Below, piece by piece: positions 7,844-16,477 of a stretch of DNA of 64,000 nucleotides. Position 1 is the first letter of the stretch. Each line of letters opens with the position of its first letter. The DNA is from Fimenecus sp045593555 (GTDB lineage: Bacteria > Bacillota > Clostridia > Oscillospirales > Acutalibacteraceae): the NCBI GenBank assembly GCA_045593555.1, contig JAZNWU010000026.1, positions 1 through 64,000 of the forward strand, written 5' to 3'. The position numbers and the translations under genes are program-made. The notes beneath the pieces were generated by a model that was not told where the DNA came from, searched no databases, and saw only the letters and a list, made by a program, of their open reading frames with translations.

Positions 7844-7871
7844 ATTGTAACATATTTTTTCTTTTTTTCAA
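7844..7871 (-). promoter_or_regulatory. Candidate promoter of oadB-oadG
   Basis: On the minus strand TTGAAA (7866-7871) and TACAAT (7844-7849) are 16 bases apart, about 80 bases upstream of the oadB start. Prediction only. Confidence 0.5.
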
Positions 7872-7903
7872 TAGAAATAATCAATAAAACAAAGAAATTT
7901 TAA

Positions 7904-7932
7904 TTGAAAAAATATTGTACTAGTGATATAAT
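7904..7932 (+). promoter_or_regulatory. Promoter of the DUF554 gene
   Basis: TTGAAA (7904-7909) and TATAAT (7927-7932) are separated by 17 bases. The start codon lies 31 bases past the -10. Confidence 0.7.
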
Positions 7933-7962
7933 CATCACATTATTCTTGTGGAAGTGACAAAA

Positions 7963-8706
7963 ATGTTTGGATTAGGAACAATAATAAACACAGTTTTAGT
8001 CATTCTTGGTGGCTTGATAGGTTTATTGTTCAAAAAAGGTATTAAAGAAAGATATGAAAAAACTCTCATGGATGCTTGTGGTGTTTCAACTATTTTTATA
8101 GGTGTTACCGGCACTTTACAGGGTATGCTTACCGTTGTTGACGGAAAAATTGAAACTCAGGGAACAATGCTTCTGATTTTCTCTTTTGTCCTTGGTGGTC
8201 TTGTGGGCGAACTTATAAATATTGAAAAGAGAATGGATAGTCTTGGTGAAAAGCTGAAGAAATTACTTCATGCAGAAAAGGACAATAAGTTTGTTGACGG
8301 ATTTGTAAACACATCCTTGATTATCTGTATTGGCGCTATGGCTATTGTAGGGTCAATTCAGGACGGACTTGCAGGGGACTACTCGATGCTTATGGCAAAA
8401 GCTGTTCTTGACTTGGTTGTAGTTGCCATTATGACATCTACTTATGGTCTGGGTGCTATTTGTTCGGCCATAGCTATTTTTGTTTATCAGGGCAGTATAA
8501 CACTTTTAGGTCACTTTGCAGGTAATGTAATAAGTGATGAATTAATAGGTTACCTTTCTTATGTTGGTTCTGCACTCATATTCTGTGTAGGTATAAACAT
8601 AACATTCGGTAAGAAAATTAGAGTCGGAAATCTTCTTCCGGCACTTCTGGTACCTGTTTTCTATGTCTTAGGTAAATATCTTCTTGAAACGATTTCTTTT
8701 TCATAG
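7963..8706 (+). CDS. DUF554 family membrane protein (YdfK/YqgA-like)
   Basis: 247 aa from the ATG at 7963, preceded by GGAAGTG; the in-frame GTG 15 bases earlier lacks a ribosome site. The N-terminus FGLGTIINTVLVILGGLIGLLFKKGI and the internal VSTIFIGVTGTLQGM and SLIICIGAMAIVGSIQDGL are typical of DUF554. Seven hydrophobic segments cover nearly the whole protein. The family is a putative membrane transporter or channel with no settled function. It appears to be transcribed alone or with the downstream symporter. Confidence 0.88.
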   Translation: MFGLGTIINTVLVILGGLIGLLFKKGIKERYEKTLMDACGVSTIFIGVTGTLQGMLTVVDGKIETQGTMLLIFSFVLGGLVGELINIEKRMDSLGEKLKKLLHAEKDNKFVDGFVNTSLIICIGAMAIVGSIQDGLAGDYSMLMAKAVLDLVVVAIMTSTYGLGAICSAIAIFVYQGSITLLGHFAGNVISDELIGYLSYVGSALIFCVGINITFGKKIRVGNLLPALLVPVFYVLGKYLLETISFS

Positions 8707-8748
8707 TATAATAAAAATTATAAATAAATAAAAGTGGAGGGATTTTTT

Positions 8749-10227
8749 GTGTCAGATAAAATAAATAAAAAGTACATGAAAAAATCAGAAATTGCAACTT
8801 TCGGCATTGGTCTTTTCGGTGTAGCTCTTCTTACAGGTTGGATGCCTGACTACACAGCTACATTCTTCGCGGACTTTGCTTTTAAGGGTAAAGGCTTTGA
8901 TTCAGACTTTATGGCGAATATGATTTCTACAGTATTCTTAGTAGCAGGTTTTGTAGGTGCTATCTGTGAGCTTGTTATTGGTTACCTTGTTGACAATACA
9001 AAGACAAAAATGGGTAAGGTTAAGCCCTGGGTAGGTTTTGGTGTTATTCCGTTAGCACTTATTTCAATGCTTGTTTTCGTTGCACCAAATACTGACAATC
9101 AGGTTCTTGCAGTTATCTGGATGTTTGTGATTTATTCACTTTATACAGCATTCTGTTGTGCTGTTGAGAGCCCTGCAAACTGTTTTGGTTCACTTTGCTC
9201 TCCAAATCCATCAGAGCGTTCAACCGCTATTTCAATCGCATCTTTTTTGCGTTCTGTAGGACAGTCAGGTGGTATGGTTGTTATTCTCGTAGTTGGTCTT
9301 GTTATGAAGGCTGTTATGGGACAGCAACAGTTCAAGAATGCAGAGGGGCAGGGTCTTGACCTTGTTATTTCAACTGCAGTTTGTGCATTAGGTCTTATCC
9401 TTTTCACAATGATTTTCTTTGCAAACAATAAGGAAAGAGTTCCATTCACACAGGAAAAAGTAAGCCTTAAGGATGCAGTTAAGGTTGTTTTCACAAACAA
9501 GAACCTTCTTATGGTTTCTCTTACCAAACTTACAGGTTTCGGTCGTGGCGTTTATGGAACAGTTTCACTTTACATAGCAGTTTTCCTTTTGGGTTCAAAA
9601 GATTTGAAACTTGCACTTTTACTTCCGATGGGTATTGGTACTGCAGTAGGTACACTTCTTGTTAACTTTGTTCTTAAAAAGTTCAGCACAAAGCAGACAT
9701 TTATTCTTTTCTGCGTTTATGGTGCATCCTCACTTGCAATTCTTTTCCTTGTTTCTCGTGGAATCGGTTTCAACGATGGACTTATCATTCCATTCCTTAT
9801 TCTCAACTTCTTCTGTGGTCTTCAGCATGGTAATACAAACGTTACGCCAAACATTATGATAGCTGACTGCGTTGACGAAATTGAATATAAGACAGGTAAG
9901 CGTTCAGAAGGTCTTGCTTATGCAGGTTATGGTCTTTTCTCAAAGATTGCATCTGCATTTACAAAGGGTCTTGGTCCTTGGCTTCTTTACACATGGTCAG
10001 GATACATGGTTTCAACTGACCCTAATGTGGCTTATGCACAGCAGACAGACGGAACGCTTAATAAGTTGCTTATGATTTATACAATCATTCCTGCAATATT
10101 TGTTGTTCTTCAGGGCGTGCCGATTCTCTTCTATGACATGGTTGGCGAAAAGAAAGAGATGATTACAAAGGCACTGGCGGAACGTCGTGCTCAGGCTAGA
10201 ACAGTACCTGATGCAGAAAATGCTTAA
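8749..10227 (+). CDS. GPH-family sugar:cation symporter
   Basis: 492 aa, GTG start at 8749 with GGAGGG upstream. Twelve membrane segments. The glycoside-pentoside-hexuronide family motifs are visible: GYLVDNTKTKMGKVKPWV (loop 2-3, about residues 79-96) and MIADCVDEIEYKTGKRSEG in the second half (about 370-390). The family imports disaccharides, pentosides and uronides with H+ or Na+. With uronate-degrading genes elsewhere in the window, a uronide is a reasonable guess but not shown. The gene just downstream encodes an anchored protein of unknown function. Confidence 0.88.
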   Translation: MSDKINKKYMKKSEIATFGIGLFGVALLTGWMPDYTATFFADFAFKGKGFDSDFMANMISTVFLVAGFVGAICELVIGYLVDNTKTKMGKVKPWVGFGVIPLALISMLVFVAPNTDNQVLAVIWMFVIYSLYTAFCCAVESPANCFGSLCSPNPSERSTAISIASFLRSVGQSGGMVVILVVGLVMKAVMGQQQFKNAEGQGLDLVISTAVCALGLILFTMIFFANNKERVPFTQEKVSLKDAVKVVFTNKNLLMVSLTKLTGFGRGVYGTVSLYIAVFLLGSKDLKLALLLPMGIGTAVGTLLVNFVLKKFSTKQTFILFCVYGASSLAILFLVSRGIGFNDGLIIPFLILNFFCGLQHGNTNVTPNIMIADCVDEIEYKTGKRSEGLAYAGYGLFSKIASAFTKGLGPWLLYTWSGYMVSTDPNVAYAQQTDGTLNKLLMIYTIIPAIFVVLQGVPILFYDMVGEKKEMITKALAERRAQARTVPDAENA

Positions 10228-10242
10228 AGGAGGTAACGGATA

Positions 10243-11163
10243 ATGGCAAACAAAGAAAAAACATTCAATTTTAAAGCTTATGCTATTATTGTTTTTGTAG
10301 CAATTTTAGCAGCACTCCTTGTTATTACAACACTTACCTTCAAGGCAAAATATACAGGTTTTCATCCTGAAGAAGTTGCAAGAACTTATGTAGATACAAT
10401 AGTTCAGGCAGGTGACGGATATAACGCATATAAAAATGCTCTGCCAAGTAAGAACTATAAATACGGTGACTATATCCGAGTTTATTACATGTATCCCGTA
10501 ATTTATCGTGATGCAAAAGGTTATACAGTTGGTGGTGACCTTGACGGACTCAAAGGTTATAATGACGATTCATTCAAGGGTGAAAAGACACTTAATGATG
10601 ATGGTTCACTTAATGGTAAACTTATTGACGAAATGTATCCCGTATATGTGAGCCTTGTTGCAAACGGTTGGGATGATTACGATAAGATTTACACAGAATA
10701 TTTCAAAGCATTGGTTGAAAAGCGTGAAGCACTTTTCGGTGACAAATATATGTCTGACGAAGTGATGTTCACAGCTCTTGAGGCAAATGTTGCAACATAC
10801 GCTGATTCTCTTACAGGTACTGAAGATGTTTATGACGAAAATTCAGGTGTACAGTTAAGCGAAAAGAGTACAGGTGCTTATCAGACAGCTTACGGTGAGA
10901 ATTATAAATTCACAACAACAGTAAAGAGTGAAAATGAAATTTCTCTTGATGATGCAAAATCAAAAATTGATGCAAAAGCACTTGAAACATACGAAGTAAC
11001 TCTTGATGACATTATTGACGCAAAGAATTTCACAGTTGAAGTGAAAACAGAAGACGGTGAGACAGTTGCAGAATCAAATATAACAGTTGTTAAAATCAAG
11101 GATTTCTGGTATGTTGACAACACAACGGTTGATACAACAGCACTTTATAGTTTTTATAAATAA
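10243..11163 (+). CDS. Membrane-anchored extracytoplasmic protein of unknown function
   Basis: 306 aa, not recognised. It has one N-terminal membrane segment (residues 13-34, AIIVFVAILAALLVITTLTF) and then about 270 residues predicted outside the cell, rich in Tyr, Asp and Lys. The C-terminal portion (EVTLDDIIDAKNFTVEVKTEDGE and SNITVVKIKDFWYVDN) looks like a small beta domain similar to those ending in a Trp-Tyr-Val strand. AAGGAGG lies 9 bases upstream, 15 bases after the symporter stop, so the two are co-transcribed, and it may assist the symporter. A terminator follows. Confidence 0.7.
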   Translation: MANKEKTFNFKAYAIIVFVAILAALLVITTLTFKAKYTGFHPEEVARTYVDTIVQAGDGYNAYKNALPSKNYKYGDYIRVYYMYPVIYRDAKGYTVGGDLDGLKGYNDDSFKGEKTLNDDGSLNGKLIDEMYPVYVSLVANGWDDYDKIYTEYFKALVEKREALFGDKYMSDEVMFTALEANVATYADSLTGTEDVYDENSGVQLSEKSTGAYQTAYGENYKFTTTVKSENEISLDDAKSKIDAKALETYEVTLDDIIDAKNFTVEVKTEDGETVAESNITVVKIKDFWYVDNTTVDTTALYSFYK

Positions 11164-11182
11164 GTAAATATCACAATAATTT

Positions 11183-11205
11183 TGGCGAGGAATAAAACCT
11201 CGCCA
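11183..11205 (+). terminator. Terminator of the symporter operon
   Basis: 8-bp stem TGGCGAGG/CCTCGCCA, 7-base loop, followed by TTGTTGTTTTCTT. Confidence 0.75.
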
Positions 11206-11222
11206 TTGTTGTTTTCTTCACA

Positions 11223-11438
11223 TTATTTTAATCGTTTGGGATTATCCGTCTGACAAAGAATAAAATCAATAGATACATTATAATATGTAGATAAAGTAAT
11301 CAAAACCTGCGTGGGAATGTCACGCATACCGTTTTCGTAATAAGAGTAACAGACCTGAGAACAATTTAATATATCTGCAACATCTCTCTGCAGTAAATCA
11401 GCATCTTCTCTCAAATCTCGCAATCTGTTATGCAACAT
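11223..11438 (-). CDS. Small XRE-family repressor-like regulator, 71 aa
   Basis: A nearly bare lambda-repressor-type helix-turn-helix: RLRDLREDADLLQRDVADIL, then recognition helix around NCSQVCYSYYENGMRDIP, then VLITLSTYYNVSIDFIL. There is no ligand-binding or dimerisation domain beyond the HTH. TGAGGTG precedes the ATG. It is divergent from the large secreted protein gene, and the shared 117-bp region carries three ATAAC-N5-GTTAT sites. A paralogue (66 aa) at 62456 has the same genetic arrangement. It is likely to repress the divergent gene and itself. Confidence 0.9.
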   Translation of the reverse strand: MLHNRLRDLREDADLLQRDVADILNCSQVCYSYYENGMRDIPTQVLITLSTYYNVSIDFILCQTDNPKRLK

Positions 11439-11455
11439 AAAAACACCTCAAAATT

Positions 11456-11484
11456 ATTATGTCACATAACAAAATGATATATTG
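11456..11484 (-). promoter_or_regulatory. Candidate promoter of the 71-aa XRE regulator
   Basis: On the minus strand CAATAT (11479-11484) and CATAAT (11456-11461) are 17 bases apart. The -35 overlaps by three bases the -35 of the divergent promoter. The operator at 11466-11480 covers its spacer. The boxes are weak individually, but the layout is repeated exactly at the paralogous locus. Confidence 0.5.
11466..11480. promoter_or_regulatory. Operator-like site 1
   Basis: ATAAC-AAAAT-GATAT, one mismatch from the ATAAC-N5-GTTAT palindrome. It lies in the spacer of the regulator's own candidate promoter, which suggests autoregulation. Confidence 0.6.
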
Positions 11485-11510
11485 ACACATATAACAAATT
11501 GTTATATAAT
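11482..11510 (+). promoter_or_regulatory. Consensus promoter of the secreted SH3b/InlB-repeat protein
   Basis: TTGACA (11482-11487) and TATAAT (11505-11510) with a 17-base spacer, both perfect. The operator at 11491-11505 fills the spacer. A perfect promoter with an operator inside it implies strong expression held off by a repressor. Confidence 0.85.
11491..11505. promoter_or_regulatory. Operator-like site 2
   Basis: Perfect palindrome ATAAC-AAATT-GTTAT, starting three bases after the -35 and sharing its last base with the -10 of the divergent promoter. Confidence 0.75.
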
Positions 11511-11518
11511 CAGCTTGC

Positions 11519-11533
11519 ATAACATCATGTTAT
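11519..11533. promoter_or_regulatory. Operator-like site 3
   Basis: ATAAC-ATCAT-GTTAT with perfect arms, just downstream of the -10, over the expected transcription start. Centre-to-centre distances between the three sites are 25 and 28 bases. Confidence 0.7.
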
Positions 11534-11555
11534 AAAACAAGAAAGGACGAATGCT

Positions 11556-13580
11556 ATGAAAAGAACAAAACAATTTTTATCAGTCTTATTGTCATTGATG
11601 ATGATAATCTCAATCATCCCAATGGCAAGTATTGAGGCAGAGGCAGCGACAACACCATCTTCAGTGAGTTCAAGTGAGGCATATAATAAAATTTATGAAT
11701 TATTTGAAATTTTAGGTGATAAGTCATTTTTTACTACTACTCATACAAATTCCTGTGGAGAAAAATCAAGTGGTCATTCATGTTCTTATTGTAAATTAAG
11801 TACAATCATTACACAAACATGGTTTAAAAATAAGTTTGGTACTTTATCAGTAAGTCAATTTCCAAAGACATATTATTCAAGTGGTGAAGCAAAAGGCCCG
11901 GATGGATGGTCATGTTTTGGTTTTGCTTCTTTTGCTGAATGGTATGTTTTTAAGACAAACACGACAGATAAAGTTACTACAAAATATGTCGGTACATTTG
12001 ATTCTAACTATTCTAACGCTTCTTCAAATGCAAAGGTTGGAGATTTAATTCGATTTGGTTCAAGTCATTCGGGTATAGTTATTTCTTGTGATTCAACGGG
12101 TATCAAAGTTCTCGATTGCAATTGGGGTAATGTGACTTATAATTGTCAAATACAGATTCATACAGTAAAGTACAGTTATTGTAGTACTTTTACCATTTCA
12201 CGTGCTACAAATTCGTTTGCTTCTTCATCTACGCCGACTCCAGAAATATGCAATTGTTCAACATCATATGCTGGCAACTATACCTGTACAACAACGAATT
12301 CATCTTTATTTATAAGAAGCGGACACGGCACATCATATTCTACGATTGGTTCTATTCCTAAGGGTGCAACCGTATATGTTTCAAAAGCAAATGGCTCTTG
12401 GGCACACGTTACATATAATGGGGTAAGTGGATATGCTTCAATGAGTTATCTTACCAAACAAACAACACAAAAACCAACCTTATCATTATCAACTAATGTA
12501 GTTAATTTAACTCTTGGTGGAACAGAAACTCAAACAGTACAAGTAACTGTTAATAATGTAACAACAGTTAATGGTGTTGGAAACGGAAAAGGGTTGTCAA
12601 TTGAAGGAACATCGGCGACTGCATCGTGGAGTAATAACTCCAGTATATTAATTACAGCGGTTGAACAAGGTAAAACGATAGTTGGGATTGAATTGTACGA
12701 AGCGGGTTGCGTAGGTGGAACACCAATTGATACTGCATATATAACAGTAAATGTTTCTGCAAAAACATATACAGTATCATATAATGCCAATGGTGGTACG
12801 GGTGCACCTGCAAGTCAAACTAAAACACACGGAACTGCGTTGACATTAAGTAATACTATACCAACAAGAACGGGATACACTTTCCTTGGTTGGTCAACAA
12901 GCAGCACAGCAACAAGTGCAACATATTCAGCAGGTAGCAGTTTCACAACAAATGCAAACACAACCCTTTACGCAGTGTGGAAAGAAAATGATGTGTGGGT
13001 AACTATTACATTAGAATCTAACGATGATAGTAATACTGATAGAATATACTGGGGCAAAAATAGTATAACAAAAACATTAGATTATGTGCCTGTTAGAGAT
13101 GGATATACTTTTTTAGGTTGGTCAAAAGATTCAACAGCAACAAGCCCGACATATTTCAACGGACAGACATACACATTTACATCACACATAATTCTTTATG
13201 CTGTATGGGAGAAAAATCCTGTTACACCTGATGAACCTAATACAAACTTCATATTCATTATTCAAGAACCATCAAGAACCGAAATTCGTAACAAGGACGG
13301 TATTATTCTTCATGCGAGTGTTGAAGGTACTGCTCCTGCAGGTTCATATGTAGTATGGACATCAAACAACGGAAACTTTGATGAAGATGCTGACGGAAAC
13401 AACTTGACGGTTATTGCAAGAGATAAGGGCTATACAACATTTACTGCAACACTTTATGATGCTAACGATAATGTTTTAGCAACAGACAGTATTGAACTTT
13501 ATTCAAAATCAGGATTCTTCGATAAAATCGGTGGTTTCTTCCGTTCACTCTTTGGTTCAACAAAGATTTACGAAAACTAA
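11556..13580 (+). CDS. Secreted multi-domain protein: cysteine-peptidase/amidase-like, SH3b, InlB repeats, Ig-like
   Basis: 674 aa. Signal peptide at residues 1-31 (cleavage near AEA-A). Residues about 40-225 contain a Cys in DGWSCFGFASFAEW and a His in GSSHSGIVISCD, the order and spacing of a CHAP/NlpC-like peptidase. Then come an SH3b domain (about 240-302, LFIRSGHGTSYSTIGSIPKG), an Ig-like domain (about 307-405), two Listeria-Bacteroides InlB B-repeats (about 407-478 and 483-553, each with GYTFLGWS and LYAVW) and a C-terminal Ig-like domain ending in an amphipathic FFDKIGGFFRSLFG segment. Probably a cell-wall-acting surface protein. No LPXTG or dockerin is present, and it is divergent from a small XRE regulator. 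Confidence 0.85.
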   Translation: MKRTKQFLSVLLSLMMIISIIPMASIEAEAATTPSSVSSSEAYNKIYELFEILGDKSFFTTTHTNSCGEKSSGHSCSYCKLSTIITQTWFKNKFGTLSVSQFPKTYYSSGEAKGPDGWSCFGFASFAEWYVFKTNTTDKVTTKYVGTFDSNYSNASSNAKVGDLIRFGSSHSGIVISCDSTGIKVLDCNWGNVTYNCQIQIHTVKYSYCSTFTISRATNSFASSSTPTPEICNCSTSYAGNYTCTTTNSSLFIRSGHGTSYSTIGSIPKGATVYVSKANGSWAHVTYNGVSGYASMSYLTKQTTQKPTLSLSTNVVNLTLGGTETQTVQVTVNNVTTVNGVGNGKGLSIEGTSATASWSNNSSILITAVEQGKTIVGIELYEAGCVGGTPIDTAYITVNVSAKTYTVSYNANGGTGAPASQTKTHGTALTLSNTIPTRTGYTFLGWSTSSTATSATYSAGSSFTTNANTTLYAVWKENDVWVTITLESNDDSNTDRIYWGKNSITKTLDYVPVRDGYTFLGWSKDSTATSPTYFNGQTYTFTSHIILYAVWEKNPVTPDEPNTNFIFIIQEPSRTEIRNKDGIILHASVEGTAPAGSYVVWTSNNGNFDEDADGNNLTVIARDKGYTTFTATLYDANDNVLATDSIELYSKSGFFDKIGGFFRSLFGSTKIYEN

Positions 13581-13593
13581 ATAGTTATATAAT

Positions 13594-13672
13594 GTAGGGG
13601 ACGATGCCCACATCGTCCCGCATTGGTTCATATAAAACTGATTGCGGGCGGATGATGGGCATCCGCCCCTAC
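13594..13672. repeat. GTAGGGG-type dispersed element, copy 1
   Basis: Starts GTAGGGG and ends CCCCTAC, with two internal hairpins (GGGACGATG...CATCGTCCC and GGGCGGATG...CATCCGCCC). It is GC-rich compared with its surroundings. Related GTAGGG starts occur at 38671, 59610 and 60741. Confidence 0.65.
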
Positions 13673-13679
13673 TTTTTGT

Positions 13680-13786
13680 GTCATTCTGAGGAACACAGTG
13701 ACGAAGAATCTCAATTTTCGGTCACCCTGAACGCAGTGAAGGGTCTTGTTGTTGAGGACAGAGATTCTTGCGCTTCTCAGAATGAC
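13680..13786. repeat. CATTCTGAG-type dispersed inverted repeat, copy 1
   Basis: Ends GTCATTCTGAG and CTCAGAATGAC; inner arms GAAGAATCTC and GAGATTCTTG. An extra block GTCACCCTGAACGCAGTGAA is present inside this copy. Non-coding, between the secreted protein gene and murE-argB. Confidence 0.8.
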
Positions 13787-13916
13787 AAACACACAGACAA
13801 ACTCCGATTTGTTTGATTAGCTTTGTTGCTATGTGTATGCTATTTTGCATTTTGTAATTGCATATAAATTTTTCTTGTGGTATCATATATAATATATTGG
13901 CTTTTTGGAGGACAAG

Positions 13917-16274
13917 ATGAAACAAATCAAGGATTTTATTGAACTTTTTGAAAAAAACTCCATATTGACAGAACACAACTGCGATGTATCTGCAGTCATT
14001 GAGGCTATTTCATATAACTCAATGGAAATTGCAGAGAACACATTGTTTTTCTGTAAAGGTGCACACTTTAAAGAGCAGTTTTTGCTCGATGCTTTGAATA
14101 AGGGTGCAGTAGCGTATGTTTCTGAAAAGAAATATGACACAGATGCTCCTTGTATTCTTGTGTCTGACATCAGAAAATCTATGTATCTTTCAGCAAACTT
14201 TTTTTATGATAATGTGTGGAATAAACTGAATCTTGTGGGTATTACAGGCACAAAAGGCAAGTCTACAACTGCATACTTTATTAAGTATATTGAAGACGAA
14301 TATCTTGCAAGTATCGGCAAAAAGAAAAGTGCTGTTGTTTCATCAATTGACACTTATGATGGTGTTATAAATATTGAAAGTCATCTTACAACTCCTGAAC
14401 CATTTGATTTGCACAAGCATTTTAATAATGCTGTTAATAGTGACATTCAGCATTTTACAATGGAAGTTTCTTCTCAGGCATTGAAATACGGAAGAACTGA
14501 TGGTGTGACATTTACTGTCGGTTGTTATCTCAATATCGGTATTGACCATATCAGTGCTATTGAACATCCTGATTTTGAGGATTATTTCCAATCTAAAATG
14601 AAGATTTTTACACAGTGTCAGACAGCTGTTGTAAATCTTGATACAGACCGTAGTGAAGATGTGCTTAAAGCATCAAAGAATGCACCTGAAGTAATCACAT
14701 TCAGTATAAAAAATGAAAATGCTGATGTTTACGGATATAATATCAGAAAAGACGGTTCTGATACTATTTTCACAGTAAGAACAAAGGACTTTGACCGTGA
14801 CTTTACACTTACAATTCCGGGACTTTTCAATGTGGAAAATGCACTTTGTGCTATTGCGGTATGCTGTAAGCTTGGAATTCCTGAAAACTTTATATATACA
14901 GGACTTTTAAAGGCTCGTTCAAGTGGTCGAATGGAAGTTTACGAAAATGCAGACAAGAGAATTACTGCAATAGTTGACTATGCTCATAACAGAATGAGTT
15001 TTGAAAATCTTTTCAAATCAGTCCGTCAGGAATATCCCGGTAGAAAAGTTGCAATCGTTTTCGGTTGTCCCGGTAATAAGGCGCTTATCCGTCGTAAGGA
15101 TTTAGGTGAAATCAGCGGTCAGTATGCCGATATGATATATATTACAGAGGAAGACCCCGGTGAAGAACCATTACAGAAGATTTCCCGTGAAATTGCTGAT
15201 TTTGTTGAAACACAAAACGGAAAGTATAAAATTATTGATGACCGTGGTGAGGCTATAAGCACCGCAATCAACGAAATGGGTGCTGACAGCGTTATTCTCA
15301 TTACAGGTAAAGGTAACGAAACACGACAAAAGCGTGGAATTGAATATATCGATTGTCCTACTGATGTGGAATATGCCACAAAAGCACTTAAGGAATATGA
15401 CAGGACACACGGACTTGACAGTGACGAAAAAATAAAGAGTGTTCAGGATATTTTACCTCAACTCCATAAACTTCATAATAAAAGAGTTGTAATCAAACTT
15501 GGTGGAAGTTGCCTTGATGATGAAGCTCTTATGAAAAATCTCCTCGAGGATATTGCACTTCTCACAATGGTTGGTGCAAAAGTCCTTGTTGTCCATGGTG
15601 GTGGTAAAGAAATCACCAAGACACTTGACAAAATGAATCTTCAATCTGAATTCTATGAAGGATACAGAATTACAGGCGACGAAGAAATGAATGTTGTCGA
15701 AATGGTGCTTTCAGGAAGTGTAAACAAGAAAATTGTGGAACGCTTTTCACTTAGTGATATTTCAGTAGTTGGTATCAGCGGTGCTGACGGAAATATTTTA
15801 ACTGCAGTTCCGAAATATATTAACGGAAAAGCATTAGGCAGAGTCGGTGACATAACAAAGGTTGACACAAGCCTTGTTGATACTCTTTTTGATAAGGGTT
15901 ATACCGTTGTTATGTCACCTGTCGGAAGATGCAGTTCATTGGGAACAGTAAACATCAATGCCGACGATGCTGCAGGACAGATGGCACTTGCAATTAATGC
16001 TGATTATCTCGTTTATATCACAGATGTGAATGGTATTTTCCTTGACAGTCAGAATGAAAAAACTGCACTTGAAAGAATTACAGTTGAAAAAGCAAAAATG
16101 CTTCTTGACAGCGGACTTGCAAAAGGCGGAATGATTCCGAAACTTCGCAATATTATAAATCTTATTGAAAATGGCGTTAAAGAAGTTGCTGTTCTTAACG
16201 GCAGAGTAAGATACAATGTGATTTCAGAATTTATTGGTGCAAAAACCAAAGGAACGGTGGTGACAAGTGACTGA
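13917..16274 (+). CDS. MurE-like ligase fused to acetylglutamate kinase (ArgB)
   Basis: 785 aa from the ATG at 13917 (GGAGG 6 bases upstream). Residues 1-about 500 form a complete Mur ligase: P-loop GTKGKST (111-117), SHLTTPE, KMKIF with the carbamylated-Lys position, SGRMEV, VDYAHNRMSFE, and GKGNETRQK. The substrate loop reads TEEDPGEE (410-417) where DAP-type MurE has DNPR. Residues about 520-785 are a full amino-acid kinase of the ArgB type: VVIKLGGS (524-531), VVHGGGKEI, YRITGDEEMNVVEMVLSG, NINADDAAG, SGLAKGGMIPKL. Typical lengths of both separate enzymes are retained and the frame is unbroken. It should act in the cytoplasm. The acceptor amino acid and any coupling of the two activities are unknown. 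Confidence 0.85.
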   Translation: MKQIKDFIELFEKNSILTEHNCDVSAVIEAISYNSMEIAENTLFFCKGAHFKEQFLLDALNKGAVAYVSEKKYDTDAPCILVSDIRKSMYLSANFFYDNVWNKLNLVGITGTKGKSTTAYFIKYIEDEYLASIGKKKSAVVSSIDTYDGVINIESHLTTPEPFDLHKHFNNAVNSDIQHFTMEVSSQALKYGRTDGVTFTVGCYLNIGIDHISAIEHPDFEDYFQSKMKIFTQCQTAVVNLDTDRSEDVLKASKNAPEVITFSIKNENADVYGYNIRKDGSDTIFTVRTKDFDRDFTLTIPGLFNVENALCAIAVCCKLGIPENFIYTGLLKARSSGRMEVYENADKRITAIVDYAHNRMSFENLFKSVRQEYPGRKVAIVFGCPGNKALIRRKDLGEISGQYADMIYITEEDPGEEPLQKISREIADFVETQNGKYKIIDDRGEAISTAINEMGADSVILITGKGNETRQKRGIEYIDCPTDVEYATKALKEYDRTHGLDSDEKIKSVQDILPQLHKLHNKRVVIKLGGSCLDDEALMKNLLEDIALLTMVGAKVLVVHGGGKEITKTLDKMNLQSEFYEGYRITGDEEMNVVEMVLSGSVNKKIVERFSLSDISVVGISGADGNILTAVPKYINGKALGRVGDITKVDTSLVDTLFDKGYTVVMSPVGRCSSLGTVNINADDAAGQMALAINADYLVYITDVNGIFLDSQNEKTALERITVEKAKMLLDSGLAKGGMIPKLRNIINLIENGVKEVAVLNGRVRYNVISEFIGAKTKGTVVTSD

Positions 16275-16477
16275 TGGATACTAAAAAGGTAATAAAAACG
16301 GCAATTAAAATTGCAAAGATTGCACCTTTTGTTACGGCAACAGTTGGTGTTTTGTCACTTGCACTTTCTAAATATGAAGAAAAACAGGGGAATTATTCCC
16401 GTGAGTTTTCTGATGTTGAAAATGAATTGAAAGCAAAAATTGATGAGGTGAGAATGGGTTATGGCAAAGAAAACTAA
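16274..16477 (+). CDS. Small hypothetical protein, 67 aa
   Basis: Not recognised. The ATG overlaps the murE-argB stop by one base, and its end overlaps the next symporter gene by 17 bases, so all three are one translationally coupled unit. A Lys-rich N-terminus leads into one hydrophobic stretch (about residues 16-34, APFVTATVGVLSLALSKY) and a charged C-terminal helix. It may be a small single-pass membrane peptide. Confidence 0.55.
   Translation: MDTKKVIKTAIKIAKIAPFVTATVGVLSLALSKYEEKQGNYSREFSDVENELKAKIDEVRMGYGKEN

Noticed and set aside
13604..13976. Short frames of 70-84 codons
   Set aside because: They lie inside two dispersed inverted repeats and have low-complexity repeat-derived translation.
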